A stretch of 64,000 nt of DNA from Desulforhopalus singaporensis (GCF_900104445.1 NZ_FNJI01000013.1:51055-115054); one strand, 5' to 3'. Positions 20,030-29,634 are shown, counted from the stretch's first letter. Program-made: numbers and translations. The notes: a model not told the origin generated them from the letters alone.

Positions 20030-20743
20030 ATGAGTATGAACTTAAAACCGATAAAGCCGAAGCGGATTTCCGACCAGGTTTTTGAACAGATACGTGAGCT
20101 GATCTACCGGGGTGAGTTTAAGCCCGGTCAGCAGATTTTACCTGAAAGAGAGCTTGCCCAGTCCATGGCGGTGAGCAGGACCTCTGTAAGAAACGCTATC
20201 AACAAGCTGGTTATCATGGGGCTTTTGGAGCACAGGCAGGGGCAGGGGACTTTTGTCAGCTCCCCGGAAAATAGGGAGGGCAACCCCCTGGCCGCCGCGA
20301 TGGCGACCGATGAGGCGACTTTTGATGATTTGCTTGAGGTGCGGTTGGGGTTGGAATGCAATGCAGCCTATCTGGCTGCGCAGAGAGCAACCGAATCCGA
20401 CGTTGTCGCCATCAGAAAGAGCCTGGAGGAGATGGAAGAGGATCTGAGGTCTACCGACCAGATAGGGTCCGGTCCGGACACCGCTTTTCATATGGCTGTT
20501 ACCTTCTCGACCAAGAATCCGGTACTGATTTACCTGATGCGAAATTTTTATGATTTTCTTTTCGTTGGCATCAAAAAGAACCTGGCCCGTATGTATCTGG
20601 ATCGTAACGCTCTGGAAGAAGTCATCGAGCATCATCGCAAGATATTCAAGGCCATCGAGGAGCGTAAACCGAGAAAGGCTTACGAGGCGATGGAGACTCA
20701 CATCAAGTTTGTACAGGACTATTTCCGGTCTAGAAACGGCTGA
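20030..20743 (+). CDS. GntR-family (FadR subfamily) transcriptional regulator
   Basis: Repressor/activator of about 237 residues. The N-terminal winged helix-turn-helix (about 8-75: ISDQVFEQIRELIYRGEFKPG, abbreviated here, then LPERELAQSMAVSRTSVR) is followed by an all-helical FCD ligand domain (about 95-230) of the type that binds small carboxylates. The start at ATG 20030 has AGGG 4 bp upstream; ATG 20036 is equally possible. It is convergent with the arginase gene and divergent from cimA, so the targets could be either set; the arginine catabolic pair is an attractive guess only. Confidence 0.88.
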   Translation: MSMNLKPIKPKRISDQVFEQIRELIYRGEFKPGQQILPERELAQSMAVSRTSVRNAINKLVIMGLLEHRQGQGTFVSSPENREGNPLAAAMATDEATFDDLLEVRLGLECNAAYLAAQRATESDVVAIRKSLEEMEEDLRSTDQIGSGPDTAFHMAVTFSTKNPVLIYLMRNFYDFLFVGIKKNLARMYLDRNALEEVIEHHRKIFKAIEERKPRKAYEAMETHIKFVQDYFRSRNG

Positions 20744-20837
20744 GCTGTCGTCACCTGTTTTTTTCTCTCCCTTGTCAGGCCTTGCCGGGGATGATGCGTG
20801 TGTGGAGAAATGAAGCTGTTTTTGGCGGCAGAAAAAT

Positions 20838-21731
20838 TCATATTATTTTCTTGCCAAAAAGGGAGGAGACGAGGTTCACTGCCATCTGCGCCGTTCTGTT
20901 CTGGATATCGAGAATCGGGTTTATTTCCATAATATCGACGGAGTGCAGTTTTCCCGTATCGGCAAGCATTTCCATTACCAGCTGGCCTTCGCGGTAGGTG
21001 AGCCCTCCCTGGGAAGGGGTGCCTACGCCCGGTGCGTCGAGCGGGTCCATGACGTCGAGATCAAGGCTGACGTGCAGCTTGTCCAGGCTGCCCAGCTTGT
21101 CCAGTGTTCTCAGCACAACCTGGCGGATGCCGAATTCGTCCACATCCCTCATGGTGTATATTGTGACCCCGGAGTCTCTGATCAGCTTTTTTTCCTGGTC
21201 GTCGAGTTCGCGCTGTCCTATAAGGACCACGTTTTCAGGTTTTACCTTGGGTCCCTTACGGCCCACGTTTACCAGCTCTTCTGGTCCCAGGCCGAGCAGT
21301 ACCGCCAGCGCCATGCCGTGAACATTCTGGCTGTCGGATGTCTCCGGGGTGTTGAAGTCGCCATGGGCGTCGATCCACAAGAGGCCCACTTCTGAGTTGT
21401 CGGTGACCCCGCCGACCGTTCCGACCGAGGAGGAGTGGTCTCCTCCGAGAAAGATCGGTATTTCTCCGGCCTCAATTGACTCTTTCCCCAGCTTGTAGGC
21501 GCTGCGGCAGCCTTCGCAGATAAGCGGCAACCTTTCTCGAAGGCTTGTTCCCGACAGTTCGTAGCGTCCCGGAATGGTAATGTTGCCGCTGTCGCGGCAG
21601 CTGTAGCCCAGGGCTGTAAGATTTGAAGCCAGGTCGGCATAACGCACGGCGCTGGGGCCCATGTCGACTCCACGGTGGCTCTGGCCAAGGTCCATCGGGA
21701 CTCCGATGATGCGGACAGGTCTATTTTTCAT
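20838..21731 (-). CDS. rocF: Arginase
   Basis: Mn-dependent hydrolysis of arginine to ornithine and urea, 297 residues, the normal length. The metal ligands are all visible: FLGGDHSSSVG, LLWIDAHGDFNTPET and VSLDLDVMDP. GVDMGPSAVRYADL and SQNVHGMALAVLLG (the substrate-pocket HG) make arginase more likely than agmatinase. It directly follows, by 14 bp, the ornithine-cyclodeaminase-like gene on the same strand, which implies a two-step route from arginine to proline with ornithine in between. Confidence 0.92.
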   Translation of the reverse strand: MKNRPVRIIGVPMDLGQSHRGVDMGPSAVRYADLASNLTALGYSCRDSGNITIPGRYELSGTSLRERLPLICEGCRSAYKLGKESIEAGEIPIFLGGDHSSSVGTVGGVTDNSEVGLLWIDAHGDFNTPETSDSQNVHGMALAVLLGLGPEELVNVGRKGPKVKPENVVLIGQRELDDQEKKLIRDSGVTIYTMRDVDEFGIRQVVLRTLDKLGSLDKLHVSLDLDVMDPLDAPGVGTPSQGGLTYREGQLVMEMLADTGKLHSVDIMEINPILDIQNRTAQMAVNLVSSLFGKKII

Positions 21732-21745
21732 TTGCGGTATCTGCT

Positions 21746-22834
21746 TTATTGTTTCAGGTGGTTCCAGAGATTGACTATGAAATCCTGAACGTTGGTGAGA
21801 ATCGCCTGGGCCTGGGCGGAACCGCGATTTGCAAGTTTGTCCGCGCTGAACTCGGACATGTCGACAACGTAAAAATAGACCGGACGGACCGTGCCGTCGT
21901 CAAGTATCTTGTAGCCGGGGGTCATGTTGCCAAAAGCAATGGAGTGGAGCTGGGTGGCCATGGTTATTACCGTGGTCGCTTTTCTCGCGTGCTCGCGCAT
22001 CATGTCTTGGGAGTGGTAGACGTTGCCCACCGTTTCCGGCAGCGGACCGTCGTCTCTTATCGATCCGGCCAGAACGTAGGGAATATTGTTTTTTTCGCAG
22101 GCGTACATGATCCCGTCACTGATATCGAGGGCTCTTATCGCCTTGCCGATGGAACCCGCCTTGCGAACCTCGTTGAGAATATCAAGGTGGTTGTAATGGC
22201 CCATCGGCTGCAGTGCCTGGGAATAGATATTCTGGCCTAGTCCGGTCTGGTAGACGGCGGCTTCGATATCGTGGGTGGCAAGTGCGTTGCCGGCCATCAG
22301 GGCGTGGCAGAAACCGTTTTCGATAAGCCCCTGCATGGCGGACCTGGAATCTTTATCAAAGGCCACCGCCGGGCCGAGCACCCAGACTATGTGGCCGTCG
22401 GCCCTGTCGTGTTTGAGGATTTCATAGAGGGAATCGTAAGAGTAGGAAAAAGGGGTCTCCCGCGTTCCCCGTGAGCGAAAGGCAAATTTGTCTTCGTTCT
22501 CCTCGCTCCGGGTGAACCCGCTGTTGTGAACGAGAATTCCCTCTTCGCCGTTTTCGGTGCGTCCGGTAACCACCATGTCCCCCTGCCTGAGGTTGCGCGC
22601 CTCGACAACGCTTATCTTTTGGTCCTTGACGACGAAGACCGCATCCATCCGGCTTTCCGGGGCCAGCACCCATTTGGCCTCGCCAATCTTAATATATTCA
22701 GGATGATTTGAGGTCGCATGGTAGCTTGCCGGGGCAATTCCGTCGGCAGGGGCTGGTGCAAGCAGCGCCGGGGGGCTTTTTCTCAGGTGCGAAAGAGTAA
22801 AATCGGGGGGAGTGTAAGTGACGGTAAGAGTCAT
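21746..22834 (-). CDS. LOR/SDH-domain protein, TIGR00300-type ornithine cyclodeaminase candidate
   Basis: About 362 residues. The C-terminal two thirds match the TIGR00300 (LOR/SDH bifunctional) family: HIVWVLGPAVAFD, NALATHDIEAAVYQTGLGQ, GHYNHLDILNEVRKAG and IPYVLAGSIRDDGPLPE. Members in archaea and cyanobacteria (the C-terminal part of AgrE/ArgZ) act as ornithine cyclodeaminase, giving proline and ammonia. I take the ATG at 22834 because TGAGG lies about 7 bp upstream; an alternative ATG lies at 22864. The shared operon with arginase fits an arginine-ornithine-proline pathway. The enzyme activity itself is inference from the family and neighbour. Confidence 0.8.
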   Translation of the reverse strand: MTLTVTYTPPDFTLSHLRKSPPALLAPAPADGIAPASYHATSNHPEYIKIGEAKWVLAPESRMDAVFVVKDQKISVVEARNLRQGDMVVTGRTENGEEGILVHNSGFTRSEENEDKFAFRSRGTRETPFSYSYDSLYEILKHDRADGHIVWVLGPAVAFDKDSRSAMQGLIENGFCHALMAGNALATHDIEAAVYQTGLGQNIYSQALQPMGHYNHLDILNEVRKAGSIGKAIRALDISDGIMYACEKNNIPYVLAGSIRDDGPLPETVGNVYHSQDMMREHARKATTVITMATQLHSIAFGNMTPGYKILDDGTVRPVYFYVVDMSEFSADKLANRGSAQAQAILTNVQDFIVNLWNHLKQ

Positions 22835-23091
22835 ATAATGCCTCAGTATGAAGGATTTTTTCATGTCGCCGCAATTGGTATAAGTATAGGCTTGTTCACC
22901 CAAAAATGCAACGTGCCAGGTCAGGGGCGGTTGTCCTTTGTTGTTGCGGGAAAAAACCGTACGCAAAAGGTATTGCAGGTTGTGGTGAAAGGGGAAATAG
23001 GTCACAATGGTTGAACCCGTCGATAATTAGTTTTACAATTCAATTTGTCGATATTTTTGGGAGTTTTCTTGAATCCGGCAGGAGACTGTAG

Positions 23092-25254
23092 ATGAATCGA
23101 TCCGCATACCTGACAACTAGTCTGGCGGTCAAGGTGCTTTCCAGCCTCTCGAAAGCCAATATCATTTTGCATGGCGAGAGCAATATACCCGATGGGCCAG
23201 TCATCTTTGTCATTAACCATTTCACCCGTATTGAGACGGTTCTGGTCCCCACTGTCATATTTAATCTGACCGACAAGCCGGTCTGGTCACTGGCATCGGC
23301 GGATCTGTTCAGAGGGGGGCTCGAGAAATTTTTTGACCTGGTGGGGGCCGTTGCCACCAATGCGCCGAACAGGGACGAACTGATTGTAGGCACTCTTCTG
23401 AGCGGTGAAGCGAACTGGATCATTTTTCCAGAAGGAAGCATGGTCAAGACCAAGCAGATTGTCCGCAGCGGTAAATATATGATCACCGACCCCACGGGGA
23501 TGCACGCTCCCCACACCGGGGCGGCGGCCCTAGCCCTTCGGGCGGAACTCTACCGTACCTGTCTTACCCGCAAATTTGGCGAATCGTCGCACCGGGAACA
23601 GGTTATGCCGGCATGGCTGGAAAAAGAGGGCCTTGCCAACATCTCTTTTGAAGAGACCAGGCTGGTCCCGGTGAATATAACCTACTATCCTATCCGGACC
23701 GCTGAAAATATAGCTTCAAATCTTGCCGCGAAGGTGGTCAGGGATATCCCGGATAGCATGATTGAAGAGATTATGACGGAGGGGACGATGCTGCTCTCCG
23801 GAGTTGATCTCGATATCAGGTTCGGCAAACCGATCGGGGTTGGGGAGTATCTTGAAGAAGAATGGGTGGCGGAACATCTGTCCCAGGGCGGGCTCGAGGG
23901 ATTCGGTGTCTCCGATGCTCTGAAGGCGAAGATGATGAACAAGGCTCAGATCGTAATGCAGCGCTATATGAAAGAGATCTATGCCATGACCACGGTTAAT
24001 CATGACCATCTCTTCGCCTCGGTGCTGCGGATGTACCACTTTATGCAGATATCGGAGACCAGCTTCAGGCGCCGGGTATTCTATGCTGCGGCCAAGATCA
24101 GCCGGGGCGCCGATGGCCTTGGTCAACTGTGCCTGCACAAGTCTCTCCAGGAGAATCAGGCTCACCTGATGACCGATGACAGGTATAAAAAATATGAAAA
24201 TTTCCTGGAACTGTGCCGTGAAAAAAAGGTGGTGGAGAAACATGGAGCGATCCTTGTCCGGGACAGGAGGAAGTTGTCCGCACCCCTTAGCGTACACAGA
24301 GGGCGTGTGGATAACCCCATTGAGGTAATGGCAAACGAAGTGGAGCCGCTTGGGCGCCTTCAATCCTTTCTGCGCTCGGTTGCCTGGATGCCGGAAATTG
24401 TGTTGAAATGTGCCCTTGCAAAAATGTTGTTCCGGCAGGACGGAAGACAATATAAAACAGATTGTCAGGAGTACGTAAGCGGTGGCGCCGAAAGCAGGCA
24501 GTGTTCGGGAAAGCCGTTTCTTTTACCAGGTTACCGCCTGCAGACGGGAGTGTTGCTGGTGCACAGTTATCTGTCGGTACCCGAGGAAGTAAGGGGGTTG
24601 GCCCGGTATCTGCAAAACAGGGGATGCTGGGTCTATGCCGTGAGACTTCCGGGCCATGGAACGACAGAAAATGACCTTGCCTCGCGCAAGTTCAGGGAAT
24701 GGAGCGAGGCGATCGAAAACGGCTACCTGCTGCTCAGCACTATCTGCAGGAGGGTGGTTGTTGGCGGTGTTGCGGTAGGTGGCAGCCTGAGCCTGGACCT
24801 GGCTGCACGGGTGAGGGAAGTGGCGGGGGTTTTCGCCATATGCCCCCCCTATTCCCTCGGTGATTACTCAACCATGTTCATGCCGGGGCAGGAGTTGTGG
24901 AGCCGTGTTCTCAGCAGGTTGAAACGGGAGGAAAAAGAAGAGACGTTTATCGATTTCCCCCATGGCGATACCCGGGTGAACTACCCCCGTAATCCGGTGA
25001 AAGGCATAAGGGAGGTCGGCAAGTTTCTCGAGTCTATCGAAAAGAGTTATGCGCTCATCGATCAGCCTGCCTTGATCATCCAGGCCGACAACAATCCGGT
25101 TGTGGCGCCGAAGGGATCAAGGCGGCTCTGGGAACAGATCGGTTCCGAAGACAAGGAGTTTTGTCTTCTGAGCTCGGACAGGCATGTGCTGGTAAACGAG
25201 GCGAATAAAGAGAAAGTGTTCCGCAGGATAGCCGCCTTTATCAAGGAACTCTGA
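23092..25254 (+). CDS. PlsC-like acyltransferase fused to an alpha/beta-hydrolase domain lacking the nucleophile Ser
   Basis: Two-domain protein of 720 residues. The N-terminal part (about 25-260) looks like a 1-acylglycerol-3-phosphate acyltransferase: NHFTRIET takes the place of the NHX4D motif (the Asp is Glu here), and FPEGSMVKTK is the substrate-binding FPEG box. The C-terminal part (about 480-715) has an alpha/beta-hydrolase fold: LLVHSYLS (oxyanion region), RLPGHG, and Asp and His candidates in IQADNNP and SSDRHVL. The nucleophile elbow, however, reads G559-V-A561-V-G-G, with Ala where Ser is required. The hydrolase half is therefore probably inactive or regulatory. The next gene encodes a separate hydrolase with an intact elbow. 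Membrane phospholipid or lipid remodelling is likely. Confidence 0.8.
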   Translation: MNRSAYLTTSLAVKVLSSLSKANIILHGESNIPDGPVIFVINHFTRIETVLVPTVIFNLTDKPVWSLASADLFRGGLEKFFDLVGAVATNAPNRDELIVGTLLSGEANWIIFPEGSMVKTKQIVRSGKYMITDPTGMHAPHTGAAALALRAELYRTCLTRKFGESSHREQVMPAWLEKEGLANISFEETRLVPVNITYYPIRTAENIASNLAAKVVRDIPDSMIEEIMTEGTMLLSGVDLDIRFGKPIGVGEYLEEEWVAEHLSQGGLEGFGVSDALKAKMMNKAQIVMQRYMKEIYAMTTVNHDHLFASVLRMYHFMQISETSFRRRVFYAAAKISRGADGLGQLCLHKSLQENQAHLMTDDRYKKYENFLELCREKKVVEKHGAILVRDRRKLSAPLSVHRGRVDNPIEVMANEVEPLGRLQSFLRSVAWMPEIVLKCALAKMLFRQDGRQYKTDCQEYVSGGAESRQCSGKPFLLPGYRLQTGVLLVHSYLSVPEEVRGLARYLQNRGCWVYAVRLPGHGTTENDLASRKFREWSEAIENGYLLLSTICRRVVVGGVAVGGSLSLDLAARVREVAGVFAICPPYSLGDYSTMFMPGQELWSRVLSRLKREEKEETFIDFPHGDTRVNYPRNPVKGIREVGKFLESIEKSYALIDQPALIIQADNNPVVAPKGSRRLWEQIGSEDKEFCLLSSDRHVLVNEANKEKVFRRIAAFIKEL

Positions 25255-25297
25255 CTGTTATTGCAAACAGCTCAGGTAAATTTACACTGTTTTGCCA

Positions 25298-26254
25298 ATG
25301 AAAATAGAGGATATAAAGACACAGGGAGAGGTGTGGACAGAGTATTACGACGCCTTTGGTTATTTTTCACCAGACAATGTCAGGCCTCTGTGTGAGCCTC
25401 GCAGGATGGTGCATGGCAGAGGAAGCGATAAAGCCGTGATCCTTGTTCACGGACTCACCGATGCTCCTTACGCCATGATGGCTGTTGGAGATCATTTTCA
25501 CCGCGCTCTCGGCTACGATGTCTATCTGCCCCTGCTTCACTGCCACGGTCTGCAAGATCCCGCAGGGATGGAAGAGGTCTTGCTTGCCGAGTGGAAGAAC
25601 AATATCTCTTTTGCGCTTGAGACGGCTGGTCGTTCTGCCTGCAGGGTTGCGATTGGCGGATTGTCCACCGGCGGAGCGCTGGCGTTTCATTTCGCTGCCG
25701 TCGACCCCAGGGTGACGGGGGAGCTTTACCTGTTTTCCGGGGCGTTCGGTTTGTACGGCGGACCGGCAAATATGTTCAGCGACCTGGTGGAGCAGCTGGT
25801 CATGTTGCCGTCCGTCGATCGGTTGTCGAATTCCGCATCCCTGGTTGGCCAGAACCCTTACCGGTACAGCAGGATACCTATCGTTGCTGTGCGGCAACTG
25901 GTCAGGCTGATGAGGGAAAACGACGAACTGATCGCCGGATTCCTAAAACAGCGGGCTTTCGGCAAAAGGATTTTTTCCGCCTGGACGGCGGCGGATACCG
26001 TCTTGAACATCAAGAAAATCGAACAGCTGGCGAAAATTGTTCCCGACGATATGTACTGCTCGTTCGTGATAGATAAAAAAGAAAAAGTCAAACATGCGGG
26101 AGTGGTGTTGTCCCGGCCTGTTTATCCGTTGGGCGGCGGCGACGGGGATTCGCCCCTGGAACTTCCCAATCCCCGTTTTGGTGAAATGATGGCGGTGGTA
26201 AGCCGCTTTGAAAAAAATGAACCGTGCAATCAGGTGCAAACATCTCAGGTTTGA
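25298..26254 (+). CDS. Alpha/beta hydrolase (esterase/lipase-like)
   Basis: About 318 residues with a serine-hydrolase fold. VILVHGLTDAPYAM is the oxyanion loop, GGLSTGGALAFHFA the intact nucleophile elbow (Ser), and a C-terminal KVKHAGVVL segment lies where the catalytic His is expected. There is no signal peptide, so it is cytosolic or membrane-associated. It lies 43 bp after the fused acyltransferase-hydrolase on the same strand, and its last 10 bp overlap the end of the convergent acyl-CoA ligase gene. The intact Ser here beside an Ala in the fused paralogue suggests a working/regulatory pair. Confidence 0.82.
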   Translation: MKIEDIKTQGEVWTEYYDAFGYFSPDNVRPLCEPRRMVHGRGSDKAVILVHGLTDAPYAMMAVGDHFHRALGYDVYLPLLHCHGLQDPAGMEEVLLAEWKNNISFALETAGRSACRVAIGGLSTGGALAFHFAAVDPRVTGELYLFSGAFGLYGGPANMFSDLVEQLVMLPSVDRLSNSASLVGQNPYRYSRIPIVAVRQLVRLMRENDELIAGFLKQRAFGKRIFSAWTAADTVLNIKKIEQLAKIVPDDMYCSFVIDKKEKVKHAGVVLSRPVYPLGGGDGDSPLELPNPRFGEMMAVVSRFEKNEPCNQVQTSQV

Positions 26255-28041
26255 TACATTGTCGCTATTTCCCGCTCCATCCGCTTTTCCACCACTTTTC
26301 TCTTAACTTTCAGTGTCGGGGTGAGCAGTCCGTCTTCCACCGTCCACGGTGAGAGACTGAGGTTTACGTCCTTGATAAACGCATATCCCGGGAAGTTGAC
26401 CAGCAGTTTTTCAATGCGATTTAAAATGATTTTTTTGGTTTCTGGCGTCTTGAGGGACTCCTCCGCAGGGGAGAGTCCGGATTTGTTTGCCAGCTCCTCC
26501 CACAGGTGCCGGTTGAGAACGCAGAGCAGCGTAAGATAGGGTCGCCCTTCACCCACGACCATGGTCGTCTCAAACAGAGGATCGATGCTGATTGCCAGCT
26601 CCATATCGGTCGGGGCCACCTTCTCTCCGTTGCTGAGCACCAGTATTTCTTTCAGTCTTCCGGTAATGCGGATATGTCCGTTGGAGAGTTCGGCCTTGTC
26701 GCCGGTATACAGCCAGCCGTTTTCATCGATGGCAGCCGCTGTCGCCTGTTCATTGTTCCAGTATCCGAGCATGACACAGGTCCCTTTTACCAGAAGCTCG
26801 TTGTTTTCGCCGATTTTCACGCCTACCCCGGGAAGTGGACGTCCGACTCCGTCGGGGCGATTGTCGTCCTGCCTGTTGACACTGACGATGGGGCTGGTTT
26901 CGGTCAGGCCATACCCCTGGTAAAGAGGGAGTCCCAACCCTATGAAGAATCTGGAGATGTTTTCCGACAAAGGCGCGCCGCCGGTAATTACGACCCGGAG
27001 CCTGTTGCCCAGCCTTGCTCGTACCTTGCTGCCAACCAGCAGGTCGAGAAGCGGTTTTGCCAGAAGTATGGAAGACCAGCTGCCCCGCCCCTGACTGAGC
27101 AGGAATGATTTCCAGCCGCACTCCACGGCGGTGTGGAAAAGTTTCTGTTTTATGTCTGGCTCGCTGGCAATTTTAGTCTGGATTCCCGAATATATTTTTT
27201 CAAAAATACGAGGAACGGCAACGAGCACCGTGGGCTTTACAGTGGCCAGGTCTTCTGCCAGGTCTACAATGGAGCGGCAGTATGCCACGCTGCTGCCGGC
27301 CATCATCGGCAGATAGTATCCCGCGGTGCGTTCCAGCATGTGGGACAGAGGGAGAAAAGAGAGAAAACGATCCGACGGCAAAATATCCATGCACTGGAGT
27401 CCGTTGTAGCAATTTTCCAGGATATTGGTGTGGCTGAGCATGACTCCCTTGGGGGGGCCGGTTGTACCGGAGGTGTAGACGATGGTTGCAATTTTTTCGA
27501 TTTCAGGGGTGAATTTTGGGAGGATCTGGCTGTCGGGAGGAAGCCATGTTGATGCGCAGGCAAGCTGCGGCTTGTTTTTCTGGTATCTGCAGTCATCCAG
27601 GGTGATTATTCGTTGAAGACTGGGAACTTGTTCAAGTTCCGACGCAAGATGGCTATAGTAGGAGTCGCCTGGGCACAGTAATATTTTTGTGGAGGTGTCG
27701 CGCAGTATATAGCCTATATTTTCCGGACGGTCATTTACATAGAGCGGGACGACCGATAAACCGAGCGATAGAGCCGCCTGTTCGTAGGCCACCCAGTGAG
27801 GAGAGTTCGCAAGCATCACACCAACCCGGTCTTTCGGCTGGAGATTCTCGTGTTGCAGCGCGAATCGCCACCTGGCAACCATATGCTGCATTTTGGCCCA
27901 GGTTATGTCGATCCATTGCTGAACATTTTTGTCGTAGTAGGTGTACGCTGTTTTTTCTGGCGATCGGGCAACTCGTTCAAGAAAGAGTCCGGGCAGGGTG
28001 CTGCAGGACTCCGGAGAAATGTAGTCGACAACTTCTTTCAT
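26245..28041 (-). CDS. Long-chain acyl-CoA synthetase (AMP-forming)
   Basis: Acyl-adenylate/thioester ligase of 598 residues, FadD/FACL type. VYTSGTTGPPKGVMLSHTN is the P-loop-like AMP motif, YQGYGLTETSPIVS is the A5 region, and WLYTGDKAEL with ITGRLKEILVLSNGEKVAP are the hinge and C-terminal catalytic motifs. It activates fatty acids to acyl-CoA at the inner face of the membrane. It is convergent with the hydrolase gene; hydrolase release of fatty acids and ligase activation would form a lipid-recycling unit. Confidence 0.93.
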   Translation of the reverse strand: MKEVVDYISPESCSTLPGLFLERVARSPEKTAYTYYDKNVQQWIDITWAKMQHMVARWRFALQHENLQPKDRVGVMLANSPHWVAYEQAALSLGLSVVPLYVNDRPENIGYILRDTSTKILLCPGDSYYSHLASELEQVPSLQRIITLDDCRYQKNKPQLACASTWLPPDSQILPKFTPEIEKIATIVYTSGTTGPPKGVMLSHTNILENCYNGLQCMDILPSDRFLSFLPLSHMLERTAGYYLPMMAGSSVAYCRSIVDLAEDLATVKPTVLVAVPRIFEKIYSGIQTKIASEPDIKQKLFHTAVECGWKSFLLSQGRGSWSSILLAKPLLDLLVGSKVRARLGNRLRVVITGGAPLSENISRFFIGLGLPLYQGYGLTETSPIVSVNRQDDNRPDGVGRPLPGVGVKIGENNELLVKGTCVMLGYWNNEQATAAAIDENGWLYTGDKAELSNGHIRITGRLKEILVLSNGEKVAPTDMELAISIDPLFETTMVVGEGRPYLTLLCVLNRHLWEELANKSGLSPAEESLKTPETKKIILNRIEKLLVNFPGYAFIKDVNLSLSPWTVEDGLLTPTLKVKRKVVEKRMEREIATMYQT

Positions 28042-28312
28042 AACCGCACCTCCTGTAACGGCCTGTAAAAACAGTATGGCCGGGTGCCACCAGGTTGGAT
28101 CTGTTCAGTCAGGCTCTTGTTGATGCCGCATAAAAGTTTTCTACTTAATAATACGATGACTCTCCCATACTATGCAACCATATTGTTTCATGGTGAAATT
28201 TTATAGATATATTAGTTTGTTATTTGGTCAATGGTGCGGTAAGTTGGTATTGACCGGATGTTTACACGTTTACTATTATTTTGACAGCTGTTGTGATTGA
28301 AAGGGGGAGAAA

Positions 28313-29155
28313 ATGTTGCGATTGATGATTGTTTCGCTGCTGGTTGCTGTTTTTGGTGTTGCCGAGGGTTTTGCCGGGGAATCGCTGCCGTGGGAGAAAA
28401 AGCTGCCATACAAGGAGCTGACTGTAGTGTATAAAATCAGTGGGCTTGAAAATGGCAAGGAAACTCTTTACCTTCGTGACTATGGAAGGCAACGTGCGAC
28501 CTACCGGGAAACAGTGACCAAAATGATGGGAACGACGGTAAAAGACAGGACCATAGAGTTTGTAACACCGGACTATATTTATACGTATGACCTGCAGGCC
28601 CATGAAGGTGTTCAAGGTGTCAATCCTCAGAAATATATGGTTGAAGAATATGAAAAACTGTCACCTGCCGACAAGGATAAAGTGCTCAGCAATGCAGAAA
28701 AGGCAGGTGTCGCCGCCGGAACTATGGTTGGAGCCAAGGTTGAAGAGAATGCTCTGGTAATCCTCGGATATGATTGCGACAAGGTCACCGTTATGGGGGG
28801 CAGTGTCAGCTATATAATGCACGGAACTGATATCGTGTTGAAGTCGGAAGTCGCCATGATGGGAATGAAAATGGTATCAGAAGCCGTATCGCTGGAGGAA
28901 AAGGTCACCGATGCTAGTGTGTTCAATCATCCGCCGGGGATAACCGCCGTGGCTGACCCTGATGCGGAACAGGTGGGCCGGTCGATGGCCATTCAGTCCA
29001 TTGAAGTGCTGAAGGATCCAGAAAAAATGACCATGTTCCAGGAAAAAACCGGCGAGGAAGGGGCTGTCAAAAAACAGATGCAGGACGCACAAAAGCAGAT
29101 CATGGAGCAGGCGGGTGAGATGCTCAAGGGAATCCAGAACATGTTTGGAGAATGA
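28313..29155 (+). CDS. Exported protein of unknown function
   Basis: 280 residues starting with a clear signal peptide (MLRLMIVSLLVAVFGVAEGFA, about 20 residues, cleavage near FAGES). The mature part begins with a beta-rich region containing KELTVVYKISG and LYLRDYGRQRATYRE, and ends in a charged, Gln/Met-rich helical stretch (about 240-280). No enzyme motif is visible. AAGGGGGAG lies about 6 bp before the ATG. It is transcribed alone, just upstream of the tRNA genes. Periplasmic location is likely; the role is unknown. Confidence 0.8.
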   Translation: MLRLMIVSLLVAVFGVAEGFAGESLPWEKKLPYKELTVVYKISGLENGKETLYLRDYGRQRATYRETVTKMMGTTVKDRTIEFVTPDYIYTYDLQAHEGVQGVNPQKYMVEEYEKLSPADKDKVLSNAEKAGVAAGTMVGAKVEENALVILGYDCDKVTVMGGSVSYIMHGTDIVLKSEVAMMGMKMVSEAVSLEEKVTDASVFNHPPGITAVADPDAEQVGRSMAIQSIEVLKDPEKMTMFQEKTGEEGAVKKQMQDAQKQIMEQAGEMLKGIQNMFGE

Positions 29156-29320
29156 TAAAATTCAGCGTGGAGTCAAAAAAACGGCCACGGGAAACTTTGT
29201 GTTGAGCGGCCTGATGGTGAAAGTGTAAATATTCCGGATGCCTGTGTGGCAGCCTTGGGTCTCGGTGGAATAATCGGCAGGGTGAAAATAAAAAAGATCG
29301 GTTTTTTCAAATAAAATATA

Positions 29321-29349
29321 TTGACACCTCTTTCTGTGCGGTATATATT
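29321..29349 (+). promoter_or_regulatory. Sigma-70 promoter for the tRNA genes
   Basis: A perfect -35 box TTGACA (29321-29326), 17-bp spacing, and -10 box TATATT (29344-29349), about 70 bp before tRNA-Asn. It is the clearest consensus promoter in the window. Confidence 0.85.
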
Positions 29350-29419
29350 GCCCGCCTACGCTGATTCGAGGCAGGTGCTGGTCGTCTACATCGAGTCTTG
29401 GTAGCTGAAATACTCATAA

Positions 29420-29495
<76 letters not shown>

Positions 29496-29498
29496 GAT

Positions 29499-29531
29499 AA
29501 AAAAGGCTCGGTTATATAATCGAGCCTTTTT
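29499..29531 (+). terminator. Terminator-like hairpin after tRNA-Asn
   Basis: Arms AAAAGGCTCG (29501-29510) and CGAGCCTTTT (29521-29530), loop of 10, with T continuing. It lies between tRNA-Asn and tRNA-Pro and may also serve as a processing site. Confidence 0.8.
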
Positions 29532-29540
29532 CAGTAGAAT

Positions 29541-29618
29541 CGGGGCGTAGCGCAGCCTGGTTAGCGCGCCTGCCTTGGGAGCAGGAGGTCGTAGGTTCGA
29601 ATCCTACCGCCCCGACCA
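29541..29618 (+). tRNA. tRNA-Pro (TGG), island integration target
   Basis: A 78-nt tRNA including CCA. Acceptor CGGGGCG pairs with CGCCCCG, anticodon stem CCTGC/GCAGG has loop CTTGGGA (anticodon TGG), and the T arm is GTAGG-TTCGAAT-CCTAC. Its 3' 45 nt are repeated 13.2 kb downstream, marking it as the attachment site of the integrated island. The gene remains complete. Confidence 0.97.
29574..29618 (+). repeat. attL: 45-bp tRNA-Pro 3' repeat
   Basis: From the anticodon loop (CTTGGGAGCAGG...) to the CCA of tRNA-Pro, identical to 42777-42821. Bases outside these limits differ. It is the left attachment site of the island. Confidence 0.92.
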
Positions 29619-29634
29619 TTTCGATAGTAAAATT

